A DNA stretch of 26,250 nucleotides from a virus. How positions within the stretch are numbered: position 1 is the stretch's first letter; each line of letters opens with the position of its first letter. The notes below the pieces were generated by a model. It was not told the origin of the DNA and made no database searches. It saw only the letters and a program-made list of their open reading frames with translations. Location of the stretch: positions 1 through 26,250 of the IMG/VR virus record IMGVR_UViG_3300020411_001304; one strand, given 5' to 3'. Of this stretch, positions 1 to 9,182 are shown piece by piece. The position numbers and the translations under genes are program-made.

Positions 1-83
1 GTGAGTCTAACTCCCCAGTGCATCATCCACATGAATGATGCTATAAACAGGAGTTTCTCCCTACCAGTCATTTCTTTACTCAT
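1..83 (-). CDS. Partial small hydrophobic protein, runs off the window
   Basis: The reading frame starts at ATG 83 and stays open to base 1, giving 27 visible residues (MSKEMTGREKLLFIASFMW and onward). After a short charged N-terminus there is a hydrophobic Met/Phe/Trp-rich stretch, so this may be a small membrane protein; that is inference. The ATG overlaps the TGA of the upstream 45-codon ORF (ATGA overlap), the arrangement expected for translational coupling. A second ATG at 71 is preceded by GTAAAG and could also serve as the start. I do not recognise a family. The C-terminus lies outside the window. Confidence 0.5.
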   Translation of the reverse strand, partial: MSKEMTGREKLLFIASFMWMMHWGVRL

Positions 84-217
84 TTGAAATTCTTTAGTAG
101 TTTGAGAGTGTCAGCATCCAAGTTGTCTTGGAAACCTTCCTCTTCACTGAAGACCTCCACAAGATCTAAATTGCCGTAATCATCTTCATCTCTGAAGTAG
201 TTGTACTCACGTTCCAT
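80..217 (-). CDS. Small acidic hypothetical protein (45 aa)
   Basis: ATG at 217 to TGA at 80. The protein is strongly acidic (MEREYNYFRDEDDYG at the N-terminus, FSEEEG in the middle) and ends LKLLKNFK. No family is recognised. Support comes from position: its stop overlaps the start of the next ORF by an ATGA junction, and it lies downstream of a terminator and a highly structured leader. The frame is open upstream of 217 back to a TGA near 339 but contains no ATG, GTG or TTG there, so 217 is the only ordinary start. No clear Shine-Dalgarno sequence is visible before it. The strong self-complementarity upstream suggests that region is RNA structure and not an extended coding region. Confidence 0.5.
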   Translation of the reverse strand: MEREYNYFRDEDDYGNLDLVEVFSEEEGFQDNLDADTLKLLKNFK

Positions 218-239
218 GTTAGAAATGCAAAGGAATAGT

Positions 240-285
240 GATGGTTTCCTATCGCCTCCATGTCTGAAACCATCAAAGGGACATG
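240..285 (-). ncRNA. Candidate H-type RNA pseudoknot in leader of small ORF
   Basis: Read on the minus strand, four segments lie in the order A-B-A'-B'. A is CATGTC (285-280), B is GATGGTTTC (274-266), A' is GACATG (264-259) and B' is GAAACCATC (248-240). A pairs perfectly with A' (6 bp) and B with B' (9 bp). The connecting loops are 5, 1 and 10 nt, the classical geometry of an H-type pseudoknot. It ends 23 nt before the ATG at 217. I cannot match it to a named riboswitch or frameshift element. The pairing is seen directly; function is unknown. Confidence 0.5.
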
Positions 286-290
286 CAGCA

Positions 291-405
291 GTTGAGAGAG
301 TGGGGCATCGACATAGGTTTCACCTATATGCCCAAATTTACCCTATGGGAATCGCTTACACCTGAACCCCCAGAACTGGGGCATAGGAACCACATATCCC
401 TCAAC
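291..405 (-). ncRNA. Candidate multi-helix structured RNA
   Basis: On the minus strand the segment is closed by GTTGAGGGA (405-397) paired to TCTCTCAAC (299-291), with one G-U. The helix continues after a 3-nt bulge as GTGG (393-390) with CCAC (303-300). Inside it are CCTATG (387-382) paired to CATAGG (347-342), which encloses a hairpin CCCCA-GTTC-TGGGG (381-368). A two-step hairpin follows: GGGCAT (333-328) with ATGCCC (308-303), around ATAGGT-GAA-ACCTAT (327-313). All helices nest apart from competition for one base. The segment lies between the fibre-gene terminator and the small ORF at 217. No named RNA family is recognised; it could be a cis-regulatory leader or a free small RNA. Confidence 0.5.
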
Positions 406-420
406 AAATATATAATGCCA

Positions 421-448
421 TAAAAATACCCCCTTGTATAGGGGGTAT
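421..448 (-). terminator. Intrinsic terminator after the fibre gene
   Basis: A 9-bp perfect stem (ATACCCCCT with AGGGGGTAT, 426-448, 5-nt loop) is followed on the minus strand by a short T run. It lies about 20 nt past the stop of the large fibre gene, so it should end the late fibre transcript. Confidence 0.8.
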
Positions 449-468
449 GTGACACTTTGTAATCTGTC

Positions 469-3400
469 CTACAGTTTGCAGATATAACAGAGTTCTAAGT
501 ATGCAGGTCTATTATCGAGTGTAAATGATAACGTACTGAATTCATCTTGACCTGATCCATATGAATTTATACCCTGACCATATCCACTTGATCCTGCTGT
601 ACTTACAGTCACACCAGAACTACTTCCATCATTACTGAACTGGAATGGGTGATGGTGATGTATAGCGTGGAAGTTACCTACTGCTTTACCAAGTGAGTTA
701 CCTGCTTTACCTGATCCAGTAGGAGTATCAGTTCTTCGTGGGTCATCAATACCTGGATTTGAGGATACAGCAGTAAAGTCATGCCATCCATCTCCAGCTC
801 CACCACTACTCTGTTGCTGTTCTACCTTGATCTGATATTGGTTATTACCAACAGAGGATCCCATAGTATACCTTAGACTTCCTGCTGTTATTGTAGCACC
901 ATTAGTATTGGATCCTACATTCGAACCATTATAGTAGAAGTTATAGGTTCCTCCACCTCCACCACCAGAGAATGTCTGCTCTTCAACTTCATTAGTGAAA
1001 CTCATCTGAGTTGCAGTAGTATGAGTAGCAGAACCAGGAATAAAGGTTACAGGACCAACAAGGAATCTTCTGGTAGAAGTATAGTTCCACTCAGCAAAGG
1101 TCATTCTCTCTACAGTAATTCTGTATATGTCACTGGTTGAGTTCTGACTTATATTTGAAACTTCGAAAGTTGCATTAGCATCAGTACCAGAACCATCCCA
1201 GAATTCTATTCCAGGAGTTGCACCAGCTACAACATTTAGTCCTCCTAAATTTGTTCCAGCAGTATATGTTCCTTGATAAGTCTGTCCACCTGTTACAGTA
1301 GCAGTCTGTGATGATATTGTTCCAGAAGTAGAACTACCTTGTGTACAACTAATACCCAATGAAGGTATTTCATATGTTCCTAGTGCTGTACCATTTTGAT
1401 TAGGATTATCTAACCATGAGAAGTCAACCGTAATAGTAGCAGTACCAGAACCACCACATACCATATCAACTCTGCTATTAGCAGGATCATGAACAAATGA
1501 AATTGTAACTGAACCTGAACCACCAGAACTAACTAGACCTTCACCTTTGAATCTATACTGTCCCCAATAGTTCCATGTACCATTAGTATATCCTTGAGAA
1601 ATACTCCAAGGGTTGATTGCTCTTAGAGCACCTTCATAGAAGAAGTGGAATCCTGCCATACCAGAACCAGCAATACCAGCAGAACTTACTGTACTTGCCA
1701 TATAATTATTAGAATCATATGCGTTGCTAAGTACAGTTGTCCATCCTAGATTAGTAGTATGAATACCATTTTGTGATATCTGACCAGCACCACCAAGATC
1801 CCAATCAATATCTACTGTAACATTAGGTGGTTGTGACCACGTACTTGATGTAGCAGTAGTCTTGACAGCCATCGCTCTAACAGGAGATATTTGGGTATTA
1901 GGTCCCCATGTTGTAGACCATGAACCACCACCTGATCCAGTAAATTCAACATAGTTTTGTGATGTATGACCTGGTCCATATATTGTGTTCCAACTCGTTG
2001 TTCCACCACCACCTCCAACACTACCACCAGTACCTGGTCCAGATCTCATATTACCCTTACCAGATATATCTAAGAATGCACCACTGTTAGATCCTGGGAA
2101 TGTATTACTTTGTGAGTTCTGTCCATCATATAATGGATCGGGTGCTACTGTTGTATTGTGAGCATCATTTATCAATGCACCAGATGGCAATGTTCCCCAC
2201 TCAGCACCAGGACTTCCACCACCACCAGATGCAGTAGCATCTACATCATCTGTATGTTCTACAGTTATACTATGAGTATGACGGAAGTAGTTGTGATTTA
2301 TTCCGTGTGAGTGACCAGGAATTTCAGGTCTTGATAGTTCGTGACCATAGATTGATAACTTCGCTTTTACTGTATTAGTATCATGACCACCAGTCATTGC
2401 ACCTGTGGCTGTTGTACTTCCACCTTTTACGAATTTATCTCGAAGGTCTGGTACTGAAATAGTATTACCAAATCTATCCTTATGAGTAGAACCATCACAT
2501 AAACAATATCCTTTAGGTAGATTTGAATATGCTCCACCCCATATTATAATTGCACCAACTGGTAATGCTTGGTTTTGAATATCATCTCTTACATGAGCAT
2601 CAAACATTGTTGGTGCTGCTGAAGTAAACTCTTTACCAGATCCAGACCAATTACCATACACACTAGACTTCTGGGGATTTGATCCCATATCTCCTAATGG
2701 ATTAGATGAATTGATCGCTGGAGACATTGAAGAAGTAGTACCATCATATCTCAAGAAGCACTCTGTACTTGTACTCTGATAAGATTGTACAGCATTGTGA
2801 CTTGTAGGAACTATGATACCACTATTTGCTCCTAAGAACTCAAGATCATCTTGGATGTAAACATTATCATCCATATGAACTTCATCAGCGAATTTCACTG
2901 TGTGTCCATCAGCAACTTCAAATGAATATAACTCAGTACCAATACTCTTCATCTGAGGTATCTCAGTCGATGCAGTATTAGTGAAGAATAAAGCAGAAGG
3001 TTTAGCTTGACTTGCACCTGAACCATCTTTCTTCATCCATAATATAGGATTACTTGAACTATCATCAACACCAATATAATAGTCACGTTTTAGATTAGCA
3101 CCTGATACAGTAGAACCTTTTACATATAGTTCTGCTCTTCTTGATGCAACTCTATAGTATGCATTGATACCTAAAGAACCTGTACTACCATCACCAGATT
3201 GATCCTCGAAAGGATATAAACCACCTGTTTGTGTTAGACCTGTTTGATACCACCATCCTTTTGTACCACCAGTATCAGAAGGTAAATATATCCATGCTTG
3301 GTTATTCTTACCAGAACCACCGAATGCTGCCTTTGGTTTATATGCTAAATCACCATGATGCTTACCAAGACCCCATTTAGAACTAACCTTTGTTTGTTGT

Positions 3401-6400
3401 GGACCAAATAGGTTTACAATTGGAGCACCATCACCAGTAGCATAAGCAGTTGGTCTTGTTGATGAACCCCATAGAGTAATATCTTTACTATGGTTATCTT
3501 CGTTAGCAGCCTCAGTTTTTAGATTATCCTCATTATTAATATTCTCAACAACCGTTGATCTAAGGTTTACATTATTAGTTGAGAATAAACCATGAATACC
3601 TTCATATTCTCCTCCAGCAGCAGGATCATATCCATTAGGTGCTCCATAGAAACTTACTCTTTGCTTGACATTCTCTGCTTCACAAGGACTATTGAACTCA
3701 ACACCACCATAGAATACACTGTTGTTACCAGCATGTCCAAATTGTCTATCTGGATCCTCATCCTGATCTGAGTTCTCTACTGTTAGAGTACCCATTACTG
3801 TTAGGTTCCAGAAACTTGCAACTCTTGGAAGATCAGTATCTTCGTTCTCACCTTCATCCTCTATTGCCTTCTTCTCTTCAACTGGAATAGATGATATTTC
3901 AAGTATAGACTCATCAATAATCTCAATTTGTCCAGTAACAGCATTGATCTTCTGAGTACCAACATACAAGTCACCTTGTGAGTTTAGACCTGAATAGAAT
4001 ACAACACCAGCATCTTCCTTCTTAGACTGTGATACAACTACTTCTCTATCAGATAGATCTCGTTGTTGTTTAGATGGGAATGCAGTTGAATAGTTACCTG
4101 GCCCATATCCAACATATTCAAATGTATGGTTTCCAGATCTTACAAGTGATGGTCGTCTAAGTTCAACCTCAATACCAGTTGCATCAGTTCGAGTATTTAC
4201 ATTAGTTGGCTTATATCCAATTGGGAATAGTCTTGATTGATCTTCTCTACCTCTTCTTGCAAAACCTTTTCTAGCAGAACAAATAGTACCAATTGAAGAA
4301 GTCAAATAGTTATTATCATCAAGGAATTTTTCAGCACACTCTCTTGTAATACTATTGACTCTAAGATCAGAGTATACCCAACCATGAATCCTGTGATCAG
4401 CACATGACTGAGCTGCAGGAGGGTTATCTATTGGGTTATCTGCATCTAACGCAGGATATAATTCAGCAACATTCTGACTAAACTTATGTTTCTTGAACCA
4501 GTTCTGTGCTAAGTTTCCACTTTCACCACGAATCATTGTACCGTGGTCTATTGAAATATCAGCAAGTAATAGAGTTAGATAGTATACACCATCTTGAACC
4601 TGTGGAATAAAGTCTTGAACCTCAGAGATATCGTAGATATAATATGTTCTTTCATACTGAGTATAGTCTGTTGATGCACCACCAGCCCATGTATCCATCA
4701 CATATCCATCATCATTTGTCCTTAGTTTGACAACATATCCTAAGAATGGAGGACGTGCATCTCTAACATCTTTTGGTAGAACATAACGGAATCTGTATGT
4801 TCTATCATAATTAGGTCTATTATCTTTCTGCCTAAAGATAGATGCTAATCTTGTTGTCTTTGGAGCACCTTGAGTAGAAGTATAGCTAGTATCAGTTAGA
4901 ACTTGATCAATAATTTCATTACCAATTGCAGTACCACCTGAAGGAGTATGACTATGCTTAGTTAGAATACACCAGTTACCTGAAGATTTGGTTTCAGGGT
5001 CTGCTGTCTGATTATTCAACTTTGTAGGATCATACTGTATTGGTTGTCTTGATTCCCATGAAGTACCAGTAGCACCAGCAAATTCAGTATCAGTAGTCCA
5101 CTGACCAGCATTAGCATATACCTTACATCCTCCTGCTGCCATAACACCACCAAGAGTAATCAAGGAGTTACCAGCAATAGCAGCAGCACGACCACCACCA
5201 GTGGTAGGATCATCTTGAGTTATCTTAAATCTAGTCCTACTTGTAGGATACACATAATAGAATTTTTCTGTACTTATTGCTCCACCAACTGATAATTGAG
5301 GTAAGGTATCATTAGCAGCTGATGTTCCAAAGAATACTGGTTGACCAGCATCAAATCCATGAGGAATTTCTGTATAATTTGCTGCGTCTGCATCGTTTAC
5401 AGTAATAAACTCATTAGTTGTGGATTCAGTTTTGAACTCATGTGCTATAGGAATTGGTTTTACATCAGAAGTATACTGATATATTTTCAATTCACACTTA
5501 TTAGGATTATTGATATCAGCATTTGTTGGTGGGTTCTGAGATCTTAGATCAATAGAAGTACCAGCTCTTGCTTCTTCAATAGTCTTAGCTAATTTGAATT
5601 CATTAGCAACTGTCTGTATATTACCTGTACCATCAGACCAGTTAGAATCTTTCCATCTACTACCATTTTCAGTAATAATATAGTAAGTAGTGTTTGGAGT
5701 CATACCATCAGGTAGATATCCAACCTCAGATGAAACTCTTACTGGAGTACCTGTGTACCATCTATATGAGTCACCAGTTGTCTTTAGTTTACATATATTG
5801 GTATTAGGATTGACATTGAAAGTCTTTATCTGAACATGTTCAAATAAACCATCAGAGTCAGTATTAGTTGCTACAAAGGTTGATTTCTTTACTGGCTGTG
5901 CTCCATCCCTTTCAATTGCATAGACAGACTCATCTTCTTTACCACCAAATAGATACTTGGATTCAAATAGATATGTTGGTGTTTTATCTGGTAATAATGC
6001 TTCCCATAGATATAATCTCTTTCTTCTATTGGTAGTATTTGCTGCCTGAGTTTTCTTGACATCAAATGGATACCAACTAAATTCTTTTACTTCATCAGGA
6101 TCTAATTCTTTAGGTGGAATAATGTGTGTAATCCTACCAACTTTATCTTGTGGGAATGACTTCTCTCTGAAACCAACTGCTCTCAATGCAGTGTTACCAA
6201 AGTTAGAGTTGGAGTTAGTAATAGAAATATCACCACCATCTTCAATCAAATGGTGATCACAGAATCCAACAGCGAACACAGACACCGCCTGAATCAATCC
6301 TTCATATCTAATATGAATATGGAATGTTCTCCAGTTGTCTTGATAATATGCTGATCCATCACTGTGTAGTGTAGATACCTTAGTAGGTGTAGGATCAGAT

Positions 6401-8196
6401 GGTAATTCGTTTCCTGTTTCACCTTCTTTCAAGAATACAGGTTCCATCAGTACGTTCTGACTGATATCAGGATTACCTAAATTCTGATACATGTACTTGA
6501 TGAATGCTCTATCATCTTTCTGTAGAGACACACCAGTGTACTGTGCCACAACCATTGACTTGAATCCAGTTGATTTGGATCCATCACAGAACATACCACA
6601 AATACCAAACACTGATCTAATAGAACAGTTGAATATGTATGGTGATGCTGAGTCAACAGTATCAATATCAGCAATCAATGTTGCAGCAGCAGTATTATCA
6701 AATACGTAAGTCTGCTGAATTGTATTAGGTGCTAATATCTTCTCACATTCAATAGTAGTAGCATTTAGAACACTTGCTACAAACACAGTACCATTAATAT
6801 CACCACCAAATCCAGAGGATTGTGATGTCTGGGTAGCATCTAACTTGATAAGAGATATAATCTGCCCTTTGAATAGACCATGAGAACCTCTTGTAGTCAC
6901 ACTAAGCTTATACTTAGTACCTACAACCTTAGTAATAGAGATAGATGCAATCTTATTGTCTACGTTTAGAGGACCAACAATTCTATTTTCCTGTTGTCTT
7001 GCTTCTACTTCACCTTGAGCATCAGTAATAGGATCTTCAATAGATGTAGCAGAGAAACCTCTTGCAACCTTAGCATAGAATAATCCTAGATCATTCAGTT
7101 TAGTTACAGTAGTATTGATTGAATGTTGTACTGGAGCACTTGTTCCTAATTGACTTCTATATACATCTACTTTACTCAAATGAGGATATACTTTCTTTAC
7201 CCTAACAATTTCTCTATTAGCAGCAGTGGCATTATCTATTAACAGATAATCACCCATATGAATTCTTGCTTGAGAACCACTATTGATCTTGTTTAGATCA
7301 ATAGATGTATCTCCAGATGCTATATTAGCAGCTAATGTAATATCAGGAACCGTCATTCCATTAGCGAATGCGAATCCAGTCAATTTATGGTGAGAACCTA
7401 AACCAGTTGTATCAGTATTGGTTAGTGATTCTTTAGTTGTCTTCCACTCGTAGTTCTGACTATACTTTGTATACTTAATATTATCAGCAGGATCATTAGT
7501 TGCATACCTATAGATACCACCAGTATTGGTAGGAACAGCATCAAAAATTGAGAACTGCCAGAAATAACATCCACCAGTTACCCTAAAGAATGCTGCTCTA
7601 GGTAATGTAGCATTTGGAGCTTCCTCAATATATACGCCAGGAAGTTTATAGTCTGTAGTTTCTTGATTATTATTATCTGCATCCAAGTAATCTGCATACA
7701 TTGGATCAGGGACATACCTTGGTCTGATTCTAGTTTTTCTTAGATCAGAACCTACAAGAGATGTACCCCTAGGAATAACAACACCACCTTCATAAGAGTT
7801 GAACTTGAATAGGTCGTTATTATCATCAAAGATGTCAAAGTTGGATTGGTCGGTTAGTTGTGGTATTACATCTACGCCATTAAGTTGCTGATCAGTATCC
7901 CAATAATTATTTGTTGTATCCCAATTTACAAAATAACCAGGTCTATTATCAATCCAATGATCTCCTGGACTTAGTAATACTGTATATTGGTCATACTTAT
8001 CGTTTCCTCTATCAGGACCAGCGACATAACTAAATCGAGCAACTTCAAGCAAAGCCCTCTGTATAGTTTTGAACGGTCTTGTAGGAGAATTACCCCTATT
8101 TGTAATCAGATCCGAAGCATTGAACTCATTAGGGTCAACATATAAGAAACGTCCTTCTGTTGAACTAATGAGATTTGATAAGCGAGTTAATGACAT
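469..8196 (-). CDS. Giant tail fibre / virion structural protein with tail-collar C-terminus (2575 aa)
   Basis: This very large minus-strand protein follows the baseplate genes and is probably a baseplate-attached fibre. Residues about 1-150 (NRGNSPTRPFKTIQRALLEV) resemble the N-terminus of large marine T4-like structural proteins, in which a PFKTIQ.AL stretch opens a pectate-lyase-like beta-helix. A phage tail-collar segment starts near residue 1880 (PVGAIIIWGG, GYCLCDGS, VPDLRDKFVKGG), followed by HxH-rich sequence near 1960 (GHSHGINH, RHTHS). The protein ends in the usual closing strand NRPAYLELCYICKL. Opening and closing collar strands are separated by about 650 residues of Gly/Ser/Thr-rich beta sequence, likely an inserted receptor-binding region. 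The start has GGAA seven bases upstream and its own late promoter. Fold assignments come from motif reading; the fibre role is inferred. Confidence 0.8.
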   Translation of the reverse strand: MSLTRLSNLISSTEGRFLYVDPNEFNASDLITNRGNSPTRPFKTIQRALLEVARFSYVAGPDRGNDKYDQYTVLLSPGDHWIDNRPGYFVNWDTTNNYWDTDQQLNGVDVIPQLTDQSNFDIFDDNNDLFKFNSYEGGVVIPRGTSLVGSDLRKTRIRPRYVPDPMYADYLDADNNNQETTDYKLPGVYIEEAPNATLPRAAFFRVTGGCYFWQFSIFDAVPTNTGGIYRYATNDPADNIKYTKYSQNYEWKTTKESLTNTDTTGLGSHHKLTGFAFANGMTVPDITLAANIASGDTSIDLNKINSGSQARIHMGDYLLIDNATAANREIVRVKKVYPHLSKVDVYRSQLGTSAPVQHSINTTVTKLNDLGLFYAKVARGFSATSIEDPITDAQGEVEARQQENRIVGPLNVDNKIASISITKVVGTKYKLSVTTRGSHGLFKGQIISLIKLDATQTSQSSGFGGDINGTVFVASVLNATTIECEKILAPNTIQQTYVFDNTAAATLIADIDTVDSASPYIFNCSIRSVFGICGMFCDGSKSTGFKSMVVAQYTGVSLQKDDRAFIKYMYQNLGNPDISQNVLMEPVFLKEGETGNELPSDPTPTKVSTLHSDGSAYYQDNWRTFHIHIRYEGLIQAVSVFAVGFCDHHLIEDGGDISITNSNSNFGNTALRAVGFREKSFPQDKVGRITHIIPPKELDPDEVKEFSWYPFDVKKTQAANTTNRRKRLYLWEALLPDKTPTYLFESKYLFGGKEDESVYAIERDGAQPVKKSTFVATNTDSDGLFEHVQIKTFNVNPNTNICKLKTTGDSYRWYTGTPVRVSSEVGYLPDGMTPNTTYYIITENGSRWKDSNWSDGTGNIQTVANEFKLAKTIEEARAGTSIDLRSQNPPTNADINNPNKCELKIYQYTSDVKPIPIAHEFKTESTTNEFITVNDADAANYTEIPHGFDAGQPVFFGTSAANDTLPQLSVGGAISTEKFYYVYPTSRTRFKITQDDPTTGGGRAAAIAGNSLITLGGVMAAGGCKVYANAGQWTTDTEFAGATGTSWESRQPIQYDPTKLNNQTADPETKSSGNWCILTKHSHTPSGGTAIGNEIIDQVLTDTSYTSTQGAPKTTRLASIFRQKDNRPNYDRTYRFRYVLPKDVRDARPPFLGYVVKLRTNDDGYVMDTWAGGASTDYTQYERTYYIYDISEVQDFIPQVQDGVYYLTLLLADISIDHGTMIRGESGNLAQNWFKKHKFSQNVAELYPALDADNPIDNPPAAQSCADHRIHGWVYSDLRVNSITRECAEKFLDDNNYLTSSIGTICSARKGFARRGREDQSRLFPIGYKPTNVNTRTDATGIEVELRRPSLVRSGNHTFEYVGYGPGNYSTAFPSKQQRDLSDREVVVSQSKKEDAGVVFYSGLNSQGDLYVGTQKINAVTGQIEIIDESILEISSIPVEEKKAIEDEGENEDTDLPRVASFWNLTVMGTLTVENSDQDEDPDRQFGHAGNNSVFYGGVEFNSPCEAENVKQRVSFYGAPNGYDPAAGGEYEGIHGLFSTNNVNLRSTVVENINNEDNLKTEAANEDNHSKDITLWGSSTRPTAYATGDGAPIVNLFGPQQTKVSSKWGLGKHHGDLAYKPKAAFGGSGKNNQAWIYLPSDTGGTKGWWYQTGLTQTGGLYPFEDQSGDGSTGSLGINAYYRVASRRAELYVKGSTVSGANLKRDYYIGVDDSSSNPILWMKKDGSGASQAKPSALFFTNTASTEIPQMKSIGTELYSFEVADGHTVKFADEVHMDDNVYIQDDLEFLGANSGIIVPTSHNAVQSYQSTSTECFLRYDGTTSSMSPAINSSNPLGDMGSNPQKSSVYGNWSGSGKEFTSAAPTMFDAHVRDDIQNQALPVGAIIIWGGAYSNLPKGYCLCDGSTHKDRFGNTISVPDLRDKFVKGGSTTATGAMTGGHDTNTVKAKLSIYGHELSRPEIPGHSHGINHNYFRHTHSITVEHTDDVDATASGGGGSPGAEWGTLPSGALINDAHNTTVAPDPLYDGQNSQSNTFPGSNSGAFLDISGKGNMRSGPGTGGSVGGGGGTTSWNTIYGPGHTSQNYVEFTGSGGGSWSTTWGPNTQISPVRAMAVKTTATSSTWSQPPNVTVDIDWDLGGAGQISQNGIHTTNLGWTTVLSNAYDSNNYMASTVSSAGIAGSGMAGFHFFYEGALRAINPWSISQGYTNGTWNYWGQYRFKGEGLVSSGGSGSVTISFVHDPANSRVDMVCGGSGTATITVDFSWLDNPNQNGTALGTYEIPSLGISCTQGSSTSGTISSQTATVTGGQTYQGTYTAGTNLGGLNVVAGATPGIEFWDGSGTDANATFEVSNISQNSTSDIYRITVERMTFAEWNYTSTRRFLVGPVTFIPGSATHTTATQMSFTNEVEEQTFSGGGGGGTYNFYYNGSNVGSNTNGATITAGSLRYTMGSSVGNNQYQIKVEQQQSSGGAGDGWHDFTAVSSNPGIDDPRRTDTPTGSGKAGNSLGKAVGNFHAIHHHHPFQFSNDGSSSGVTVSTAGSSGYGQGINSYGSGQDEFSTLSFTLDNRPAYLELCYICKL

Positions 8197-8232
8197 CTTT
8201 TATTTCCAGTGGGCATACCAATCCTATAATGA

Positions 8233-8240
8233 TATTTATA
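8233..8240 (-). promoter_or_regulatory. T4-type late promoter for the fibre gene
   Basis: The minus strand reads TATAAATA, an exact match to the T4 late promoter -10 element (recognised by gp55-type sigma with gp33 and sliding clamp). It lies 37 nt upstream of the fibre ATG and downstream of the stop of the preceding small ORF. Confidence 0.7.
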
Positions 8241-8256
8241 CATTCCCACTATCAGT

Positions 8257-8472
8257 CTATAGATCTTTATGATCTAATATGGGTTGCATTGGGTCTACAA
8301 ATTTGAGTGTATCCTCATCAAGTAACTTCTTACAGAAGTCTAATACATTCATAAATTCTTCTAAAGTTTCACACTTTACGTGTCTACAATCACCATCATC
8401 TGAATAGAGATGAAACTCTCTAGCCATAGTGTTGACCACTACTCGTGATAGACACTCATCTTGTTTATCCAT
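8257..8472 (-). CDS. Conserved-looking small hypothetical protein (71 aa)
   Basis: ATG at 8472, four bases after the stop of the spike gene, so it is probably cotranscribed with the hub genes. The core (EFHLYSDDGDCRHVKCETLEEFMNVL, written here as two parts: EFHLYSDDGDC and HVKCETLEEFMNVL) resembles small proteins of unknown function that I recall from marine T4-like phages. They share a YSD(D/E)G stretch followed by an EFMNVL helix. An internal ATG at residue 16 (MAREF) would give a product closer to that pattern. There are three Cys residues in the core. No function is assigned. Confidence 0.7.
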   Translation of the reverse strand: MDKQDECLSRVVVNTMAREFHLYSDDGDCRHVKCETLEEFMNVLDFCKKLLDEDTLKFVDPMQPILDHKDL

Positions 8473-8476
8473 AATA

Positions 8477-9178
8477 TTAGTTCAGATAGATTTTCTCTCC
8501 TTTTATACGGAGATTTTTCTTGATATTTATTGTACCAGTATTATCTAGTACATCAACTGTCCACTTTCCTTTAGTTACAGTAGTATTGTAGTCCTTTACT
8601 ACATTTACTGCCATAGTACCAGCAGATTCCATATTTATAGCATTCTTTGGATTAGTCTGTTTGACACCAAATCCAGCATCAGATTGAATTAGAGTATAAG
8701 ACTCTTGATGTGACTTATATGTTTGTGAATTCAATTCATGATGTCTTGACTTATTTGTATATGTATTAGTAACATCAACTGTTCTCTCAGTAGATTTATG
8801 TAGAGAAGTTCCATCTACAGTAAAATTTTCTCCTTTACATGATGTTTTCACAGTACCAGAGTATTGATAGTCTGCTAACTTACCTTGATGAGTAAAACCA
8901 AAATCCTTTCGGACTTCCATTTTTAGTTCACCATTGAAAGCTACAGTATTTGTTTCATTACCTTTAGATTTCACAAATAATTGCTTTGCAGCAATGATAC
9001 TTATAGTACCATCAGCCTGAAACTTTATACTACTTCCAGAAACATGACGGAATGTTGTAGTATTAGAACCAGGAGTTGCATTGACAGTAAAATAAGTACC
9101 ATCAAAAAAGGTAGTTCCGTAGGTATGAGAAGGTTGTCCCTTCTCATTTGGAATTGGAGGTGAACTTAGTGCTCCCAT
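8477..9178 (-). CDS. Baseplate central spike / gp5 C-terminal beta-helix-like protein (233 aa)
   Basis: The sequence is Thr/Ser/Asn/Lys-rich with short alternating strands throughout and almost no predicted helix, as in the trimeric beta-helix needle that forms the C-terminus of T4 gp5 and of VgrG proteins. The segment SGSSIKFQADGTISI (about residues 48-62) resembles the spike entry strands of VgrG/gpV proteins, and strands such as NGELKMEV and GTINIKKNLRI follow. It starts four bases after the stop of the OB-domain gp5-like gene. Here the needle is therefore a separate polypeptide, whereas in T4 gp5 it is made as one chain and then cleaved. The role as the membrane-piercing spike is inferred from fold and neighbours. 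Confidence 0.65.
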   Translation of the reverse strand: MGALSSPPIPNEKGQPSHTYGTTFFDGTYFTVNATPGSNTTTFRHVSGSSIKFQADGTISIIAAKQLFVKSKGNETNTVAFNGELKMEVRKDFGFTHQGKLADYQYSGTVKTSCKGENFTVDGTSLHKSTERTVDVTNTYTNKSRHHELNSQTYKSHQESYTLIQSDAGFGVKQTNPKNAINMESAGTMAVNVVKDYNTTVTKGKWTVDVLDNTGTINIKKNLRIKGEKIYLN

Positions 9179-9182
9179 AATT

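Noticed and set aside
218-340. N-terminal extension of the 45-codon ORF (frame open with CPFDGFRHGGDRKPS)
   Set aside because: No start codon of any usual kind occurs in the extension, and the same bases form a perfect pseudoknot and long helices, which explain the sequence better. Kept only as an alternative.
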